A program made the translations under genes and the position numbers. This document shows, one piece after another, positions 21,821 to 29,232 of a DNA stretch of 34,807 bases. Each line of letters begins with the position of its first letter. The stretch's first letter is position 1. The stretch is from Candidatus Roizmanbacteria bacterium (lineage in GTDB: Bacteria > Patescibacteriota > Microgenomatia > UBA1406 > GWC2-37-13). Location of the stretch: contig JACRPE010000016.1 of the NCBI GenBank assembly GCA_016214055.1, positions 1 to 34,807 on the forward strand, read 5' to 3'. The notes beneath the pieces are model-generated. The model had not been told where the DNA came from. It saw only the letters and a program-made list of their open reading frames with translations, and made no database searches.

Positions 21821-21867
21821 ATTACCCGAGATAGAAAAGCTTGACTGAGGTATACTATCTTTTTACT

Positions 21868-23064
21868 ATGACATCTTTTTTTTCCGTACATCAACGTTCT
21901 CAAAAATCACAGGCACGTTTGGGAACCATAACCACTTCACATGGAAAAATCCAGACCCCGGCGTTTGTCCCGGTGGGTACGAAGGGGACGATTAAGGCTC
22001 TGACTCCTTCTCTTATCAAAGATATTGGAGTGCAAGTATCTTTTGTAAACACCTATCATCTCGTGACGCATCCGGGTCCGGAAATAATTGCAAAAGCGGG
22101 AGGTATTCACACTTACAGCAAAATGAACATTCCTCTCATGTCTGATTCGGGAGGATTTCAGGTCTTTTCCCTCGCACAAAATAGTCGAAAAGCTAAACTC
22201 AGGGCTGACGATTCTGAATCACCCCTTGTTGAAAAGATATCTGAGGATGGGGTGAAGTTTCGATCCCTCTATGACGGTCAACTCATCGAATTCACCCCTG
22301 AGAAATCCATGGAATATCAACGGCAAATTGGGGCGGATTTACTCATGGCTTTTGATGAGTGTACTTATTATCCCGCGACGCATGAATATGCGGAGAAGGC
22401 TTTGATGCGAACTCATGAATGGTTAAAAAGATGTATTGCCTATAAAAAAACTCGACACGATGTTTTTTGTCCGCCTCACCCTAAAGGGGCCCAGGCGATT
22501 GACAAAAAACACATGTCTTCGTTTTTTCATGAGCAATATTTATATGGAATAATTCAAGGAGGAACTTTTGAAGATCTGCGTGTTGCATCAGCAAAATTTA
22601 TCGCGGAACAGGATGTGCCAGGAGTTGCAATCGGGGGGGTGTCGGTGGGGGAGACGAAGGAGGAAATGCGGGAACAGGTCAAATGGATAGTTCCATACTT
22701 GCCCGCGGATAAACCGGTGCATTTGTTAGGAGTGGGGCAGATAGACGACATCATCGACCTGGTCAAATACGGCATCGATACGTTTGATTGCGTTGAACCT
22801 ACGAGGTTGGCGAGGATGGGCGTCATTTATTCCCATTCAAATAAACAAATTGACATCAATAAAAGCATTTTCAAGGCGGACTTGACGCGGGTGGACGAAA
22901 AATGTAGCTGTTACGTCTGCCAAAACTTCACCAAATCCTATTTACATCATCTCTTCAAACAACGCGAAATCCTCGGTTACACTTTGGCGACGTATCATAA
23001 TTTGTGGGTGATGGAGAAATTGATGGAAAATATCCGCGAGATGATATTGCAAGGAAAGATATAA
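21868..23064 (+). CDS. tgt: tRNA-guanine transglycosylase
   Basis: 398 residues from the ATG at 21868 (MTSFFSVHQRSQKSQARLGT). It exchanges guanine-34 for preQ1 in GUN anticodons, the step before QueA. Hallmarks: LMSDSGGFQVFSL (base-binding Asp and substrate pocket), DLLMAFDECT, GIIQGG, AIGGVSVGE, the nucleophile region GIDTFDCVEPTRLAR, and the zinc site CSCYVCQ...H near the C-terminus. A short extra segment (QNSRKAKLRADDSESPLVEK) follows FSLA. An in-frame ATG at 21841 lies upstream of a TATACT box (21851-21856) and is rejected. The 3' end lies 5 bp from that of the convergent lipoprotein gene. Confidence 0.95.
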   Translation: MTSFFSVHQRSQKSQARLGTITTSHGKIQTPAFVPVGTKGTIKALTPSLIKDIGVQVSFVNTYHLVTHPGPEIIAKAGGIHTYSKMNIPLMSDSGGFQVFSLAQNSRKAKLRADDSESPLVEKISEDGVKFRSLYDGQLIEFTPEKSMEYQRQIGADLLMAFDECTYYPATHEYAEKALMRTHEWLKRCIAYKKTRHDVFCPPHPKGAQAIDKKHMSSFFHEQYLYGIIQGGTFEDLRVASAKFIAEQDVPGVAIGGVSVGETKEEMREQVKWIVPYLPADKPVHLLGVGQIDDIIDLVKYGIDTFDCVEPTRLARMGVIYSHSNKQIDINKSIFKADLTRVDEKCSCYVCQNFTKSYLHHLFKQREILGYTLATYHNLWVMEKLMENIREMILQGKI

Positions 23065-23069
23065 CTCAG

Positions 23070-25262
23070 TTATTTTGTACCCTGTCCTGCAAGAGAGGCG
23101 AGAGTTTGTTTAAATTGCTCCGGATCGACTTTAACCGATTGAAGATAAGTAAACTTAAATGAATCAGTAAGTGGGTCGACGGTCATAATCCAGTAATTAA
23201 TTACATTTGGTTGATTAGAATTGATAGAAGTTATAATCTTCATATCCGGCACATCACTCCTCATTGATTGGCCATCAGGGCCTACAAGAGCTATCGTCTG
23301 GCTTGCAATTTTATAGTCAGTTGTAGTATCAAATGGATCATGAATGATATCTGTTATATTGCCATTTTGCTTTATTCCACTTATTGGAGAGTCAGTATAA
23401 AGAAAAAATATTTCTTGATTATCTGTAGTAAAAAGCGCGTCTGGCCCTATAGGATATGTAGTTAAATTTACGGAAAGTACTTTTCCAATCCTGTTATTCC
23501 ATCGCGGGTCTTTATTACCTATTACTTGCCTCATAGCATATGAGTGCTCTCTCACAAGTTCAGTTCTTTTAATTGAAATTGTTTTAGCTCTCTTATTTTC
23601 ATAAGTCACTGTTTTTTCCATCTGGAAACCGGTGAGAATTCCCTTACGGAATATCTCATCATTCAGAAAATATGATCCGTCCTTAATTATGTAGTAAGTA
23701 CCGATAAAATCAAGAACCCATAGACCAGCCTTCGTAGTATATTTTGCCGCTTTGAGTGTGTTTACCGCAAAATCAAATTGGAGCGGGCTCAAATAGCCTG
23801 CATTTTTTTTGACCTCGGCTAAACGAATAAGATAACTCACTACATCTTCGGTCATACCTGCATTTTTAACACCTTTCCCCCCCGCGACCAGTTCATAAGT
23901 AATTGAACCGCCCTTTCCAAACGTCTCACCTGTTTCAATCGCCATCATTCTGAATCTACCACCCCTATCAGGGACAAGCTTTATTACTACACCATTTTTA
24001 TTGAAGAAAGTGTTTAGGCCATAAGCTTCTCTATTTAGATTAAGGTCTGCTTCTATGCGGGCCATATCTTCAAGGCTGTCCGCAACCAGGGTGAGGATGC
24101 CCTCGTTTTCCAGATGGCCAACCGCATATGCCCCTCCGTTTGCAACTTTTTGAATTTCCTCAAGAGTTAGCTTCTTCCCAGGAGTAAAATCAACAAGTGT
24201 TGAGGCAAAAAGACTTCCCTTTTCTTTTGCCGCTTCTCCATACAGAGTATTTATACTCTTATTGCGGGAAAACGACATGGTAATGATTCCCGGTTTTTGG
24301 CTGGTAAGTGCTGATAGTTCCGGGTGAGGGTCATGCATAAATTTTGCTATAGCTACGAGGTCATCATACCCATGTACATCATAGACTATTCGTCCTGATG
24401 GGAAGGCCATGCCGCCGATCTCAAATGAATTATCTGCGTGACCGACTACTCCAAAGAGCACCGGATGATTGTTAAGTTTTGCTTGAATCATAGCACCCGT
24501 CTCTGCCCAGGGCCTTGCCTTACCTGGTTGACTAAACTCTGAAACCATTGTTTTTATCTCCGTAATAACTCCTTCAGGCACATGATGATTCCGGAGTGTT
24601 TCTTCTCCGCCTGGCCCAAGGAATACAGTTATGGCATCATTAAATCCACATTTTTCAACCCCAGGCAAACATGTTTGCGCATGAGGAGCAAAAACACTAG
24701 CTTTTACTCTTTTATCAAATATAGTTGGCTGTGCGCCAACGGTACGGGACTCGATAAGATTGTAGCCCTTATTATCCGTACTCAGAAAGCCACCAACAGA
24801 ATCTCCTTGTTGGACTACACCAGTAAATTGATCGGCAAACCTCTTTGCCTGAGGTACATTAAAAGGGGCAGGGCATCGGGAATCAGAGCAAAGCGCTATG
24901 CCGTAGGAGCGACCCTCGTTGAGTGCTTGTTCAATCTGCGCTTGAGTTCCACCGATTGCAGCTATATCGTTTGCATTGAAAGCGCGGAAAATATTAAATT
25001 GCTGTTCAGAAGACATGGGAAGATTGAGATACTCGAACCCCGTTGAATTCGCAGTTGGAATACGGGAGAAAAGGGAGTAAAACTTTGCTGTTTCTTTTAA
25101 AATATCACGTTCTCTTGCGTTTGGGGTAGGGAGATAGAGAGTAGAGCCGGCACGATCAGGTAGCGGAGCGGGTGTTTGTGACACGGGGGGAAGCGCTTGA
25201 CATGCAAAAAGCAGAAAAGATAGCCCCGCCATTGTCATCTTATATTTTAGACTCTCGCTCAT
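23070..25262 (-). CDS. large putative lipoprotein with CSDSR motif, unknown
   Basis: A 730-residue exported protein. After a basic start (KYK), a hydrophobic stretch GLSFLLFA|C gives a lipobox with Cys21, followed by a Pro-rich linker and a region rich in helices. At residues 125-129 it has CSDSR, exactly the C-x-D-x-R of beta-carbonic anhydrases, in SYGIALCSDSRCPAP, and later FGVVGHADNSFEIGG (271-284), which resembles the GHxxCG strand but lacks its Cys. A third ligand could come from CLPGVEKCG (198-205). A metal-binding or decayed CA-like domain is possible but not demonstrable. The C-terminal ~200 residues look beta-rich. Otherwise it matches nothing I know. Confidence 0.65.
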   Translation of the reverse strand: MSESLKYKMTMAGLSFLLFACQALPPVSQTPAPLPDRAGSTLYLPTPNARERDILKETAKFYSLFSRIPTANSTGFEYLNLPMSSEQQFNIFRAFNANDIAAIGGTQAQIEQALNEGRSYGIALCSDSRCPAPFNVPQAKRFADQFTGVVQQGDSVGGFLSTDNKGYNLIESRTVGAQPTIFDKRVKASVFAPHAQTCLPGVEKCGFNDAITVFLGPGGEETLRNHHVPEGVITEIKTMVSEFSQPGKARPWAETGAMIQAKLNNHPVLFGVVGHADNSFEIGGMAFPSGRIVYDVHGYDDLVAIAKFMHDPHPELSALTSQKPGIITMSFSRNKSINTLYGEAAKEKGSLFASTLVDFTPGKKLTLEEIQKVANGGAYAVGHLENEGILTLVADSLEDMARIEADLNLNREAYGLNTFFNKNGVVIKLVPDRGGRFRMMAIETGETFGKGGSITYELVAGGKGVKNAGMTEDVVSYLIRLAEVKKNAGYLSPLQFDFAVNTLKAAKYTTKAGLWVLDFIGTYYIIKDGSYFLNDEIFRKGILTGFQMEKTVTYENKRAKTISIKRTELVREHSYAMRQVIGNKDPRWNNRIGKVLSVNLTTYPIGPDALFTTDNQEIFFLYTDSPISGIKQNGNITDIIHDPFDTTTDYKIASQTIALVGPDGQSMRSDVPDMKIITSINSNQPNVINYWIMTVDPLTDSFKFTYLQSVKVDPEQFKQTLASLAGQGTK

Positions 25263-25309
25263 AGAATGATTTTCATTTAATTGATTGAAGTGTCAATTAT
25301 AGCATGATT

Positions 25310-25322
25310 ATAGGCTATTTAA
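25310..25322. repeat. ATAGGCTATTTAA direct repeat, copy 1
   Basis: This 13-bp sequence is identical to 25922-25934. On the minus strand (TTAAATAGCCTAT) it sits 8 nt before a TATAAT that may serve the lipoprotein gene. See copy 2. Confidence 0.6.
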
Positions 25323-25337
25323 TAGGGGATTTTGAAG

Positions 25338-25883
25338 CTAGGAAAGCTCTGAAACTGAAGGTTCTCTTGAATACATTGCCGCAATATACGCTTGCTCCGT
25401 CTCAGTCGAAGGAACTATGGGTGAAAATTCATTTTCTTTAAAAAATGTTTCATAATCGACAGGTGTTAGGGGTTTTCCTTCAAGTGGTTGAATTGCGTAT
25501 GTTCCTTGAGGCCCAACTACTTTTACAAACCAAACCTCCCCTTCATCAGGTATTGATATTGAAGCTTGAGTGACCACAATTCTATTTTTAAGAGACACAT
25601 CTTCACGACTATGTTCTGATGGTGGAACAGTTTGGTATAAAAAAATGGGAGCTTTGATTTCATTGGCAATATCTTCGGCAAGATAAAAACATCTCATAAC
25701 ATCTTCCTGTTCGGGCCTCAATCTAGGGTATGTGTAAAGTTTGGGCTGCCATGATTTAGCAAAAAGACCAAGGCGTTCAAATGTAATTGGTTGAGGATCG
25801 TTATACAAATTTTGAGATTGAAGTAGGCGAGAAAGAGCGCTCCAATATGGTCTCTCAATGGGTTTTAATCTTTCTACTACCAT
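25338..25883 (-). CDS. unknown 181-residue protein
   Basis: No family recognised. I start it at the ATG at 25883 (MVVERLKPIERPYWSALSRL), 16 nt after a minus-strand TATAAT (25905-25900). The ATG six codons earlier (25901) overlaps that box, and the TTG at 25922 precedes it. The sequence is soluble, helix-rich in its first half (PEQEDVMRCFYLAEDIANEI) and strand-rich in its second (RIVVTQASISIPDEGEVWFVKVVGPQG). Two identical 13-bp sequences flank it. It lies between fmt and the lipoprotein gene on the same strand. Confidence 0.6.
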   Translation of the reverse strand: MVVERLKPIERPYWSALSRLLQSQNLYNDPQPITFERLGLFAKSWQPKLYTYPRLRPEQEDVMRCFYLAEDIANEIKAPIFLYQTVPPSEHSREDVSLKNRIVVTQASISIPDEGEVWFVKVVGPQGTYAIQPLEGKPLTPVDYETFFKENEFSPIVPSTETEQAYIAAMYSREPSVSELS

Positions 25884-25899
25884 AAGAAATGTTATTAGC

Positions 25900-25905
25900 A
25901 TTATA
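25900..25905 (-). promoter_or_regulatory. -10 box TATAAT of the 25883 gene
   Basis: Read on the minus strand, TATAAT lies 16 nt upstream of the ATG at 25883 and 16 nt downstream of the shared 13-bp motif TTAAATAGCCTAT. No -35 box is evident, so the shared motif may bind a regulator. Confidence 0.45.
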
Positions 25906-25921
25906 CCATGGGAGCGATACA

Positions 25922-25934
25922 ATAGGCTATTTAA
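25922..25934. repeat. ATAGGCTATTTAA direct repeat, copy 2
   Basis: Identical to 25310-25322, 612 bp apart in the same orientation, bracketing the 181-residue gene. The fmt stop codon lies within this copy. Confidence 0.6.
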
Positions 25935-27133
25935 GTGAAGATGTTATATGCTTTTTGAAAAGTGGGGAAGTCAACGGGGGATTTGCCTTCGAGTTGGACG
26001 GATTTTATGCGTAGAGACGGGGCATGCCCCGTCTCTACATGATATTCCATGTCAATTATTTTTAAGCGTTTTCCTGCCAGTTTAACCTCCGAGGTTTTAT
26101 CATTCTGGAGGGTGTCTAACCTCGGAGGTTCTCCCTCTATCAAAGTCCAGAGGCCGGGCCAAGGATGCATACCGCGCCAAAAATCATAGATAGTCTTCGA
26201 TGATCTCTGTAGTAAATTCTGTACTTTTTTCCGCTCAGGCGCGTCTTCTCGTACATGCATCAAGCTAGTAGACGTTGATGGTGTTTCAATAGTTGGCGGC
26301 CCCGCATGCCATGTACTCGAATCCGCACCTTTCGCTTGTTCAACATAATATTTTTCCACATATTTCCGAATAATTTGCGGTAATTCCTGGAGGGTAAGGG
26401 GTTCATTCTTCAGTGCTTTTTGAAGAACGGGGAGGGGAATGAAGCCGTCTTGTTTGGTCATGTAAGGAGCTCTTGTTGATTGTTTGTGTAGTTGTGGCTT
26501 ATAGGTTAACGCGTTAACGGGTTCACGGGTTAACGAGTTAAGAAACTTTTTCACCATTTCAAATCCCAAATCAGTCAGTTTGGTTTCCATATCAGATCTG
26601 ACGTCGGTTAATGTTATCGCCATTTCTTCCTGAGCAATTATTGGTCCATGATCCATTTTTTCATCCATTACAAATAGGGTAACTCCCGTTTTATTTTCAC
26701 CTAGTAAAATCGGATAAGCGATAGGGGAGGAGCCTCGGTACCGGGGGAGTAGTGAAGGGTGGATATTGACAAATAACTGCATCTTTGGGGCTCTCAAAAG
26801 GTCTAAAGGTATAAGTTGTTTGAAACCAAAAGCATATACTAAGCAGAGGTCTAAATTTGAAATTTTTAATTTTAAATTTGAATTCAAATTTCGAATTTCC
26901 CTACGTTCCTCAGGGTAAACAAACTTCAAATTATCAAACACGGGAATGTTGTACTTCTGTGCCACCACCTTCACAGGCGAGGGCGTCATAACCATCTTTC
27001 TCCCCACGGGTTTGTCCGGTTGGGTGACGACGAGGGCGATTTCAATTCCCAAAGACTTATCCAATATGAGTTTTTCAAGAAGGGCTGCGGAAAAGCTTGG
27101 ACTGCCAAAATAAGCTAACTTGAGTTTAGGCAT
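25931..27133 (-). CDS. fmt: methionyl-tRNA formyltransferase with many repeat-encoded inserts
   Basis: A 400-residue Fmt (usually about 310). It formylates initiator Met-tRNA using 10-formyltetrahydrofolate. Core motifs are intact: LAYFGSPSFSAALLEKL, VTQPDKPVGR, VNIHPSLLPRYRGSSPI (catalytic Asn/His and the SLLP loop) and FVMDEKMDHGPII (catalytic Asp). The C-terminal OB-type domain is recognisable (YDFWRGMHPWPGLWT, LRIKSVQLEGK). At least four segments are foreign and coincide with repeats: RNLNSNLKLKISN (26852-26897), NSLTREPVNALT (26505-26544), PPRLDTLQNDKTSE (26084-26130) and VETGHAPSLR (26011-26038). A Thr/Ser-rich stretch before the C-terminal domain is also extra. Its ATG is 7 nt from a minus-strand TATAAT. 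Confidence 0.93.
   Translation of the reverse strand: MPKLKLAYFGSPSFSAALLEKLILDKSLGIEIALVVTQPDKPVGRKMVMTPSPVKVVAQKYNIPVFDNLKFVYPEERREIRNLNSNLKLKISNLDLCLVYAFGFKQLIPLDLLRAPKMQLFVNIHPSLLPRYRGSSPIAYPILLGENKTGVTLFVMDEKMDHGPIIAQEEMAITLTDVRSDMETKLTDLGFEMVKKFLNSLTREPVNALTYKPQLHKQSTRAPYMTKQDGFIPLPVLQKALKNEPLTLQELPQIIRKYVEKYYVEQAKGADSSTWHAGPPTIETPSTSTSLMHVREDAPERKKVQNLLQRSSKTIYDFWRGMHPWPGLWTLIEGEPPRLDTLQNDKTSEVKLAGKRLKIIDMEYHVETGHAPSLRIKSVQLEGKSPVDFPTFQKAYNIFT
26011..26038. repeat. perfect 28-bp palindrome inside fmt
   Basis: GTAGAGACGGGGCA followed directly by its exact reverse complement, with no spacer. It is read in frame as VETGHAPSL. Confidence 0.92.
26084..26130. repeat. AACCTCCGAGGTT / AACCTCGGAGGTT inverted pair inside fmt
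   Basis: The two 13-mers (26084-26096 and 26118-26130) are exact reverse complements, and each is nearly self-complementary. They are 21 bp apart and read in frame. Confidence 0.88.
26505..26544 (+). repeat. five GTTAACGG-type octamers inside fmt
   Basis: GTTAACGC, GTTAACGG, GTTCACGG, GTTAACGA, GTTAAGAA in uninterrupted tandem, encoding part of a foreign loop. Confidence 0.85.
26852..26897. repeat. AAATTTGAAATTT low-complexity repeat inside fmt
   Basis: Alternating AAATTTGAA / TTCAAATTT units, the same composition as the ssb-rpsR spacer (2747-2779), coding for the NLNSNLKLKISNL insert. Confidence 0.8.
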
Positions 27134-27148
27134 ATCATTTATTATAAT
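27120..27148. promoter_or_regulatory. bidirectional promoter with overlapping symmetric -10 boxes
   Basis: ATTATAAT (27141-27148) reads the same on both strands. Rightward: TTGAGT (27120-27125), a 17-nt spacer and TATAAT (27143-27148), driving the gene at 27166. Leftward: TATAAT at 27146-27141, ending 7 nt before the fmt ATG (27133), with TTCATA (27170-27165) as a possible -35 at 18 nt. The two transcripts should compete for one site. Confidence 0.6.
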
Positions 27149-27165
27149 GTATCGCCTTCAATTTT

Positions 27166-28977
27166 ATGAACAACCCATCACTCAAGGAGCTTCCCCGAAG
27201 TTATGAATATAGAAGAGATATTCCCACTGATGATATTTATCGTGATCTAAGACGATGGGCGGTGAGTTTTCCGAAGGCAGTAAGTTTATATTTGGAATCA
27301 TTTGCACGACGTCCTTTTCGTACGAGTATAGCGGGTGGATTGAAAAATGTGGATCCAAAGCAGGATTCTATTCCAGATGCAATATCAAAAGCGATTTCGC
27401 ATGGGTTTGAAGGTCTTCAATTTGTGCATGACATGGACCTCCATCACAAAAGAGCAAACGGGCTCCGTGCGGCACTCATAACAAATAATATAGATAATAA
27501 CCTACTCAGCTCATTTGGGCTTAATCTGACCTATGCGATGAACCACTCAGATTTTACTGACCATGGGATACCCCATGTTCGGCGAGTACATAGAGTAATA
27601 GATCAGATTATTCTGCGGGTTCTTGAACTTCGGCACCGCTCCTCAATCGAACGATGGCTTCCGGCTCTTGAGTTATTTCCCCATTTTCATGACATGGATC
27701 AAGTGATGACCATGTATAGAAATAAGGAATTGGAAGCTCAATTAATAAAAGAGAGAAAACCTGAAGAGTATGAGAAGAGAAAATTGAAACCAAAGGTTGC
27801 CCATGGGCTGGCCGCCGCAGTCATGACTATGGCCCTTCATAAAAGATATAACGAAGAATCGGGTATGACACCGTCTGACATTCTTCACTCAAAACAAATT
27901 TGCGCAACTGCGGCACTCATGATGCTCAAACATGAAAAACCCGAGGGAATTGATGAAGCGTTTAGAGCCACTTTGGCTAATGGAGAAGCCAAGCGTAATG
28001 GTCAAGACAATAAATATTGGCAAGATGCACTTAATGGATATGATTTATATGATGATTTTGACAAAAACAGAATTGATCTATTTACTCTTTCTCCCTCTCA
28101 AATAATTAGTATGATGCGGGATCAGAAGCAAAAAGGCGGGTTTATGATAAATGGAAGCAAGCTAGGACTTGATCCACAATTTGAGCGAGAGTATACGGCT
28201 GAATTACAGGAATTGTTCAATGATACTAATCCCATATTCTCAAATATTAGTAATGAACAGAGAGAAACATTTACTCTTGCAACAAAAGTGGCCGTATTCG
28301 CAGACGAAGTTGAGATGGTATACCCTCCCTATCCATCGATTATGAGATCGTTAAAAACCGATATTTCAAGGGCAAGACCATGGTGGAAGACTGGAGCTAC
28401 CACTGAAGAAATTTTAGCAGCCTTTAACGATGTTAAGAGAGCGGGCAATCTTGATGAAAATGATCCACTCGCAAGTGACAGCTACCGATTGCTTTGGGAA
28501 TCTTGGAACCTCATGGAAAAGACGCGAAAAGCAAAAGAAAATCAAGTAAATGATAATAATACATTTCAGTTGGAAACCGCACCCTATGTGAACAATGTAG
28601 CAAGTAAACATGTGCTTATGAGACTTATGGCAGTGCGGGATATTGGAGAACGGATTATGAGAAGTAAAAATAAGGAATCCATATCTCAAGCTCTTTCAGG
28701 GATATATCTTAAAAGAAAAGAATCACTTACCCGTAAGGTTCTCTCTCGGGCAGAAAAAGTGTCCGCAATGGAAAAAGTTAAATTAAAAGTAAGACCGAAC
28801 GAGGTGTTACTTAAAACATTACTGAGAGACCGGGAAGAGGCTGATCTGTTAGACCAGTATGGCTTCCGTATGAGGTTATTAGGGAGGGAAGAGGAAGATC
28901 TTACGGATATCATCCATCTTAAGCCAATGAGTGGTCAGTATGATGAAGGAAGTATAGAAGAATTTCTTTCTTTCTGA
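27166..28977 (+). CDS. HD-superfamily-like protein, large
   Basis: A 603-residue protein with an HD phosphohydrolase-like metal site in its N-terminal half: DHGIPHVRRVHRVID (His133, His137), LFPHFHDMDQV (His175-Asp176, the HD doublet), KVAHGLAAAVM (His213) and LMMLKHE (His256). HD enzymes usually cleave nucleotide or cyclic-nucleotide phosphates; no adjoining domain indicates the substrate. The second half (about 300-603) is long, charged and helical (RKESLTRKVLSRAEKV, LLRDREEADLLDQYGFRMRL). The gene ends at TGA (28975-28977), but the same frame stays open and looks coding for 84 more codons; see the next entry. Another large HD-domain gene lies at 29719-31902 on the opposite strand. Confidence 0.65.
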   Translation: MNNPSLKELPRSYEYRRDIPTDDIYRDLRRWAVSFPKAVSLYLESFARRPFRTSIAGGLKNVDPKQDSIPDAISKAISHGFEGLQFVHDMDLHHKRANGLRAALITNNIDNNLLSSFGLNLTYAMNHSDFTDHGIPHVRRVHRVIDQIILRVLELRHRSSIERWLPALELFPHFHDMDQVMTMYRNKELEAQLIKERKPEEYEKRKLKPKVAHGLAAAVMTMALHKRYNEESGMTPSDILHSKQICATAALMMLKHEKPEGIDEAFRATLANGEAKRNGQDNKYWQDALNGYDLYDDFDKNRIDLFTLSPSQIISMMRDQKQKGGFMINGSKLGLDPQFEREYTAELQELFNDTNPIFSNISNEQRETFTLATKVAVFADEVEMVYPPYPSIMRSLKTDISRARPWWKTGATTEEILAAFNDVKRAGNLDENDPLASDSYRLLWESWNLMEKTRKAKENQVNDNNTFQLETAPYVNNVASKHVLMRLMAVRDIGERIMRSKNKESISQALSGIYLKRKESLTRKVLSRAEKVSAMEKVKLKVRPNEVLLKTLLRDREEADLLDQYGFRMRLLGREEEDLTDIIHLKPMSGQYDEGSIEEFLSF

Positions 28978-29232
28978 GACAAACTTATTGGGGACGCGTG
29001 CAAAATATATAATATTTCTGAGAAAAAGGCGCAAAAAATCCGGAAACAAATGTTGGAAGGGAAAGATTTTTATAAGACATATGATCCACTGGGTGGATTG
29101 CCGGACTTGATGCGCGAACCTGAACATTATGATATATGGGTACAATTATTAGGGGGGCATCTGAGAGGTAATACATTTAGGGAAGTTCGAGATGAAGCAA
29201 GTTTAAAAGAGAATGCGATGTATTTTACATAA
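28978..29232 (+). CDS. in-frame continuation of the HD-protein gene beyond a TGA
   Basis: Directly after the TGA at 28975 the same frame continues for 84 codons to TAA (29230-29232). The 24 codons before its first ATG (29050) contain no ATG, GTG or TTG, yet translate to a plausible helix (ISEKKAQKIRKQMLEGKDFY), followed by YDPLGGLPDLMREPEHYDIW. So this is either the natural C-terminus cut off by a nonsense change (or read through), or a separate 60-residue gene starting at 29050. A run of TTTC units precedes the TGA. Its end overlaps the convergent gene's end by 8 bp. Confidence 0.45.
   Translation, partial: DKLIGDACKIYNISEKKAQKIRKQMLEGKDFYKTYDPLGGLPDLMREPEHYDIWVQLLGGHLRGNTFREVRDEASLKENAMYFT

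Noticed and set aside
28975-28977. TGA read as glycine, as in Gracilibacteria/SR1
   Set aside because: thyA, tatD and queA end in TGA exactly at their family C-termini, and the conserved proteins in the window contain no internal TGA, so the standard code applies.
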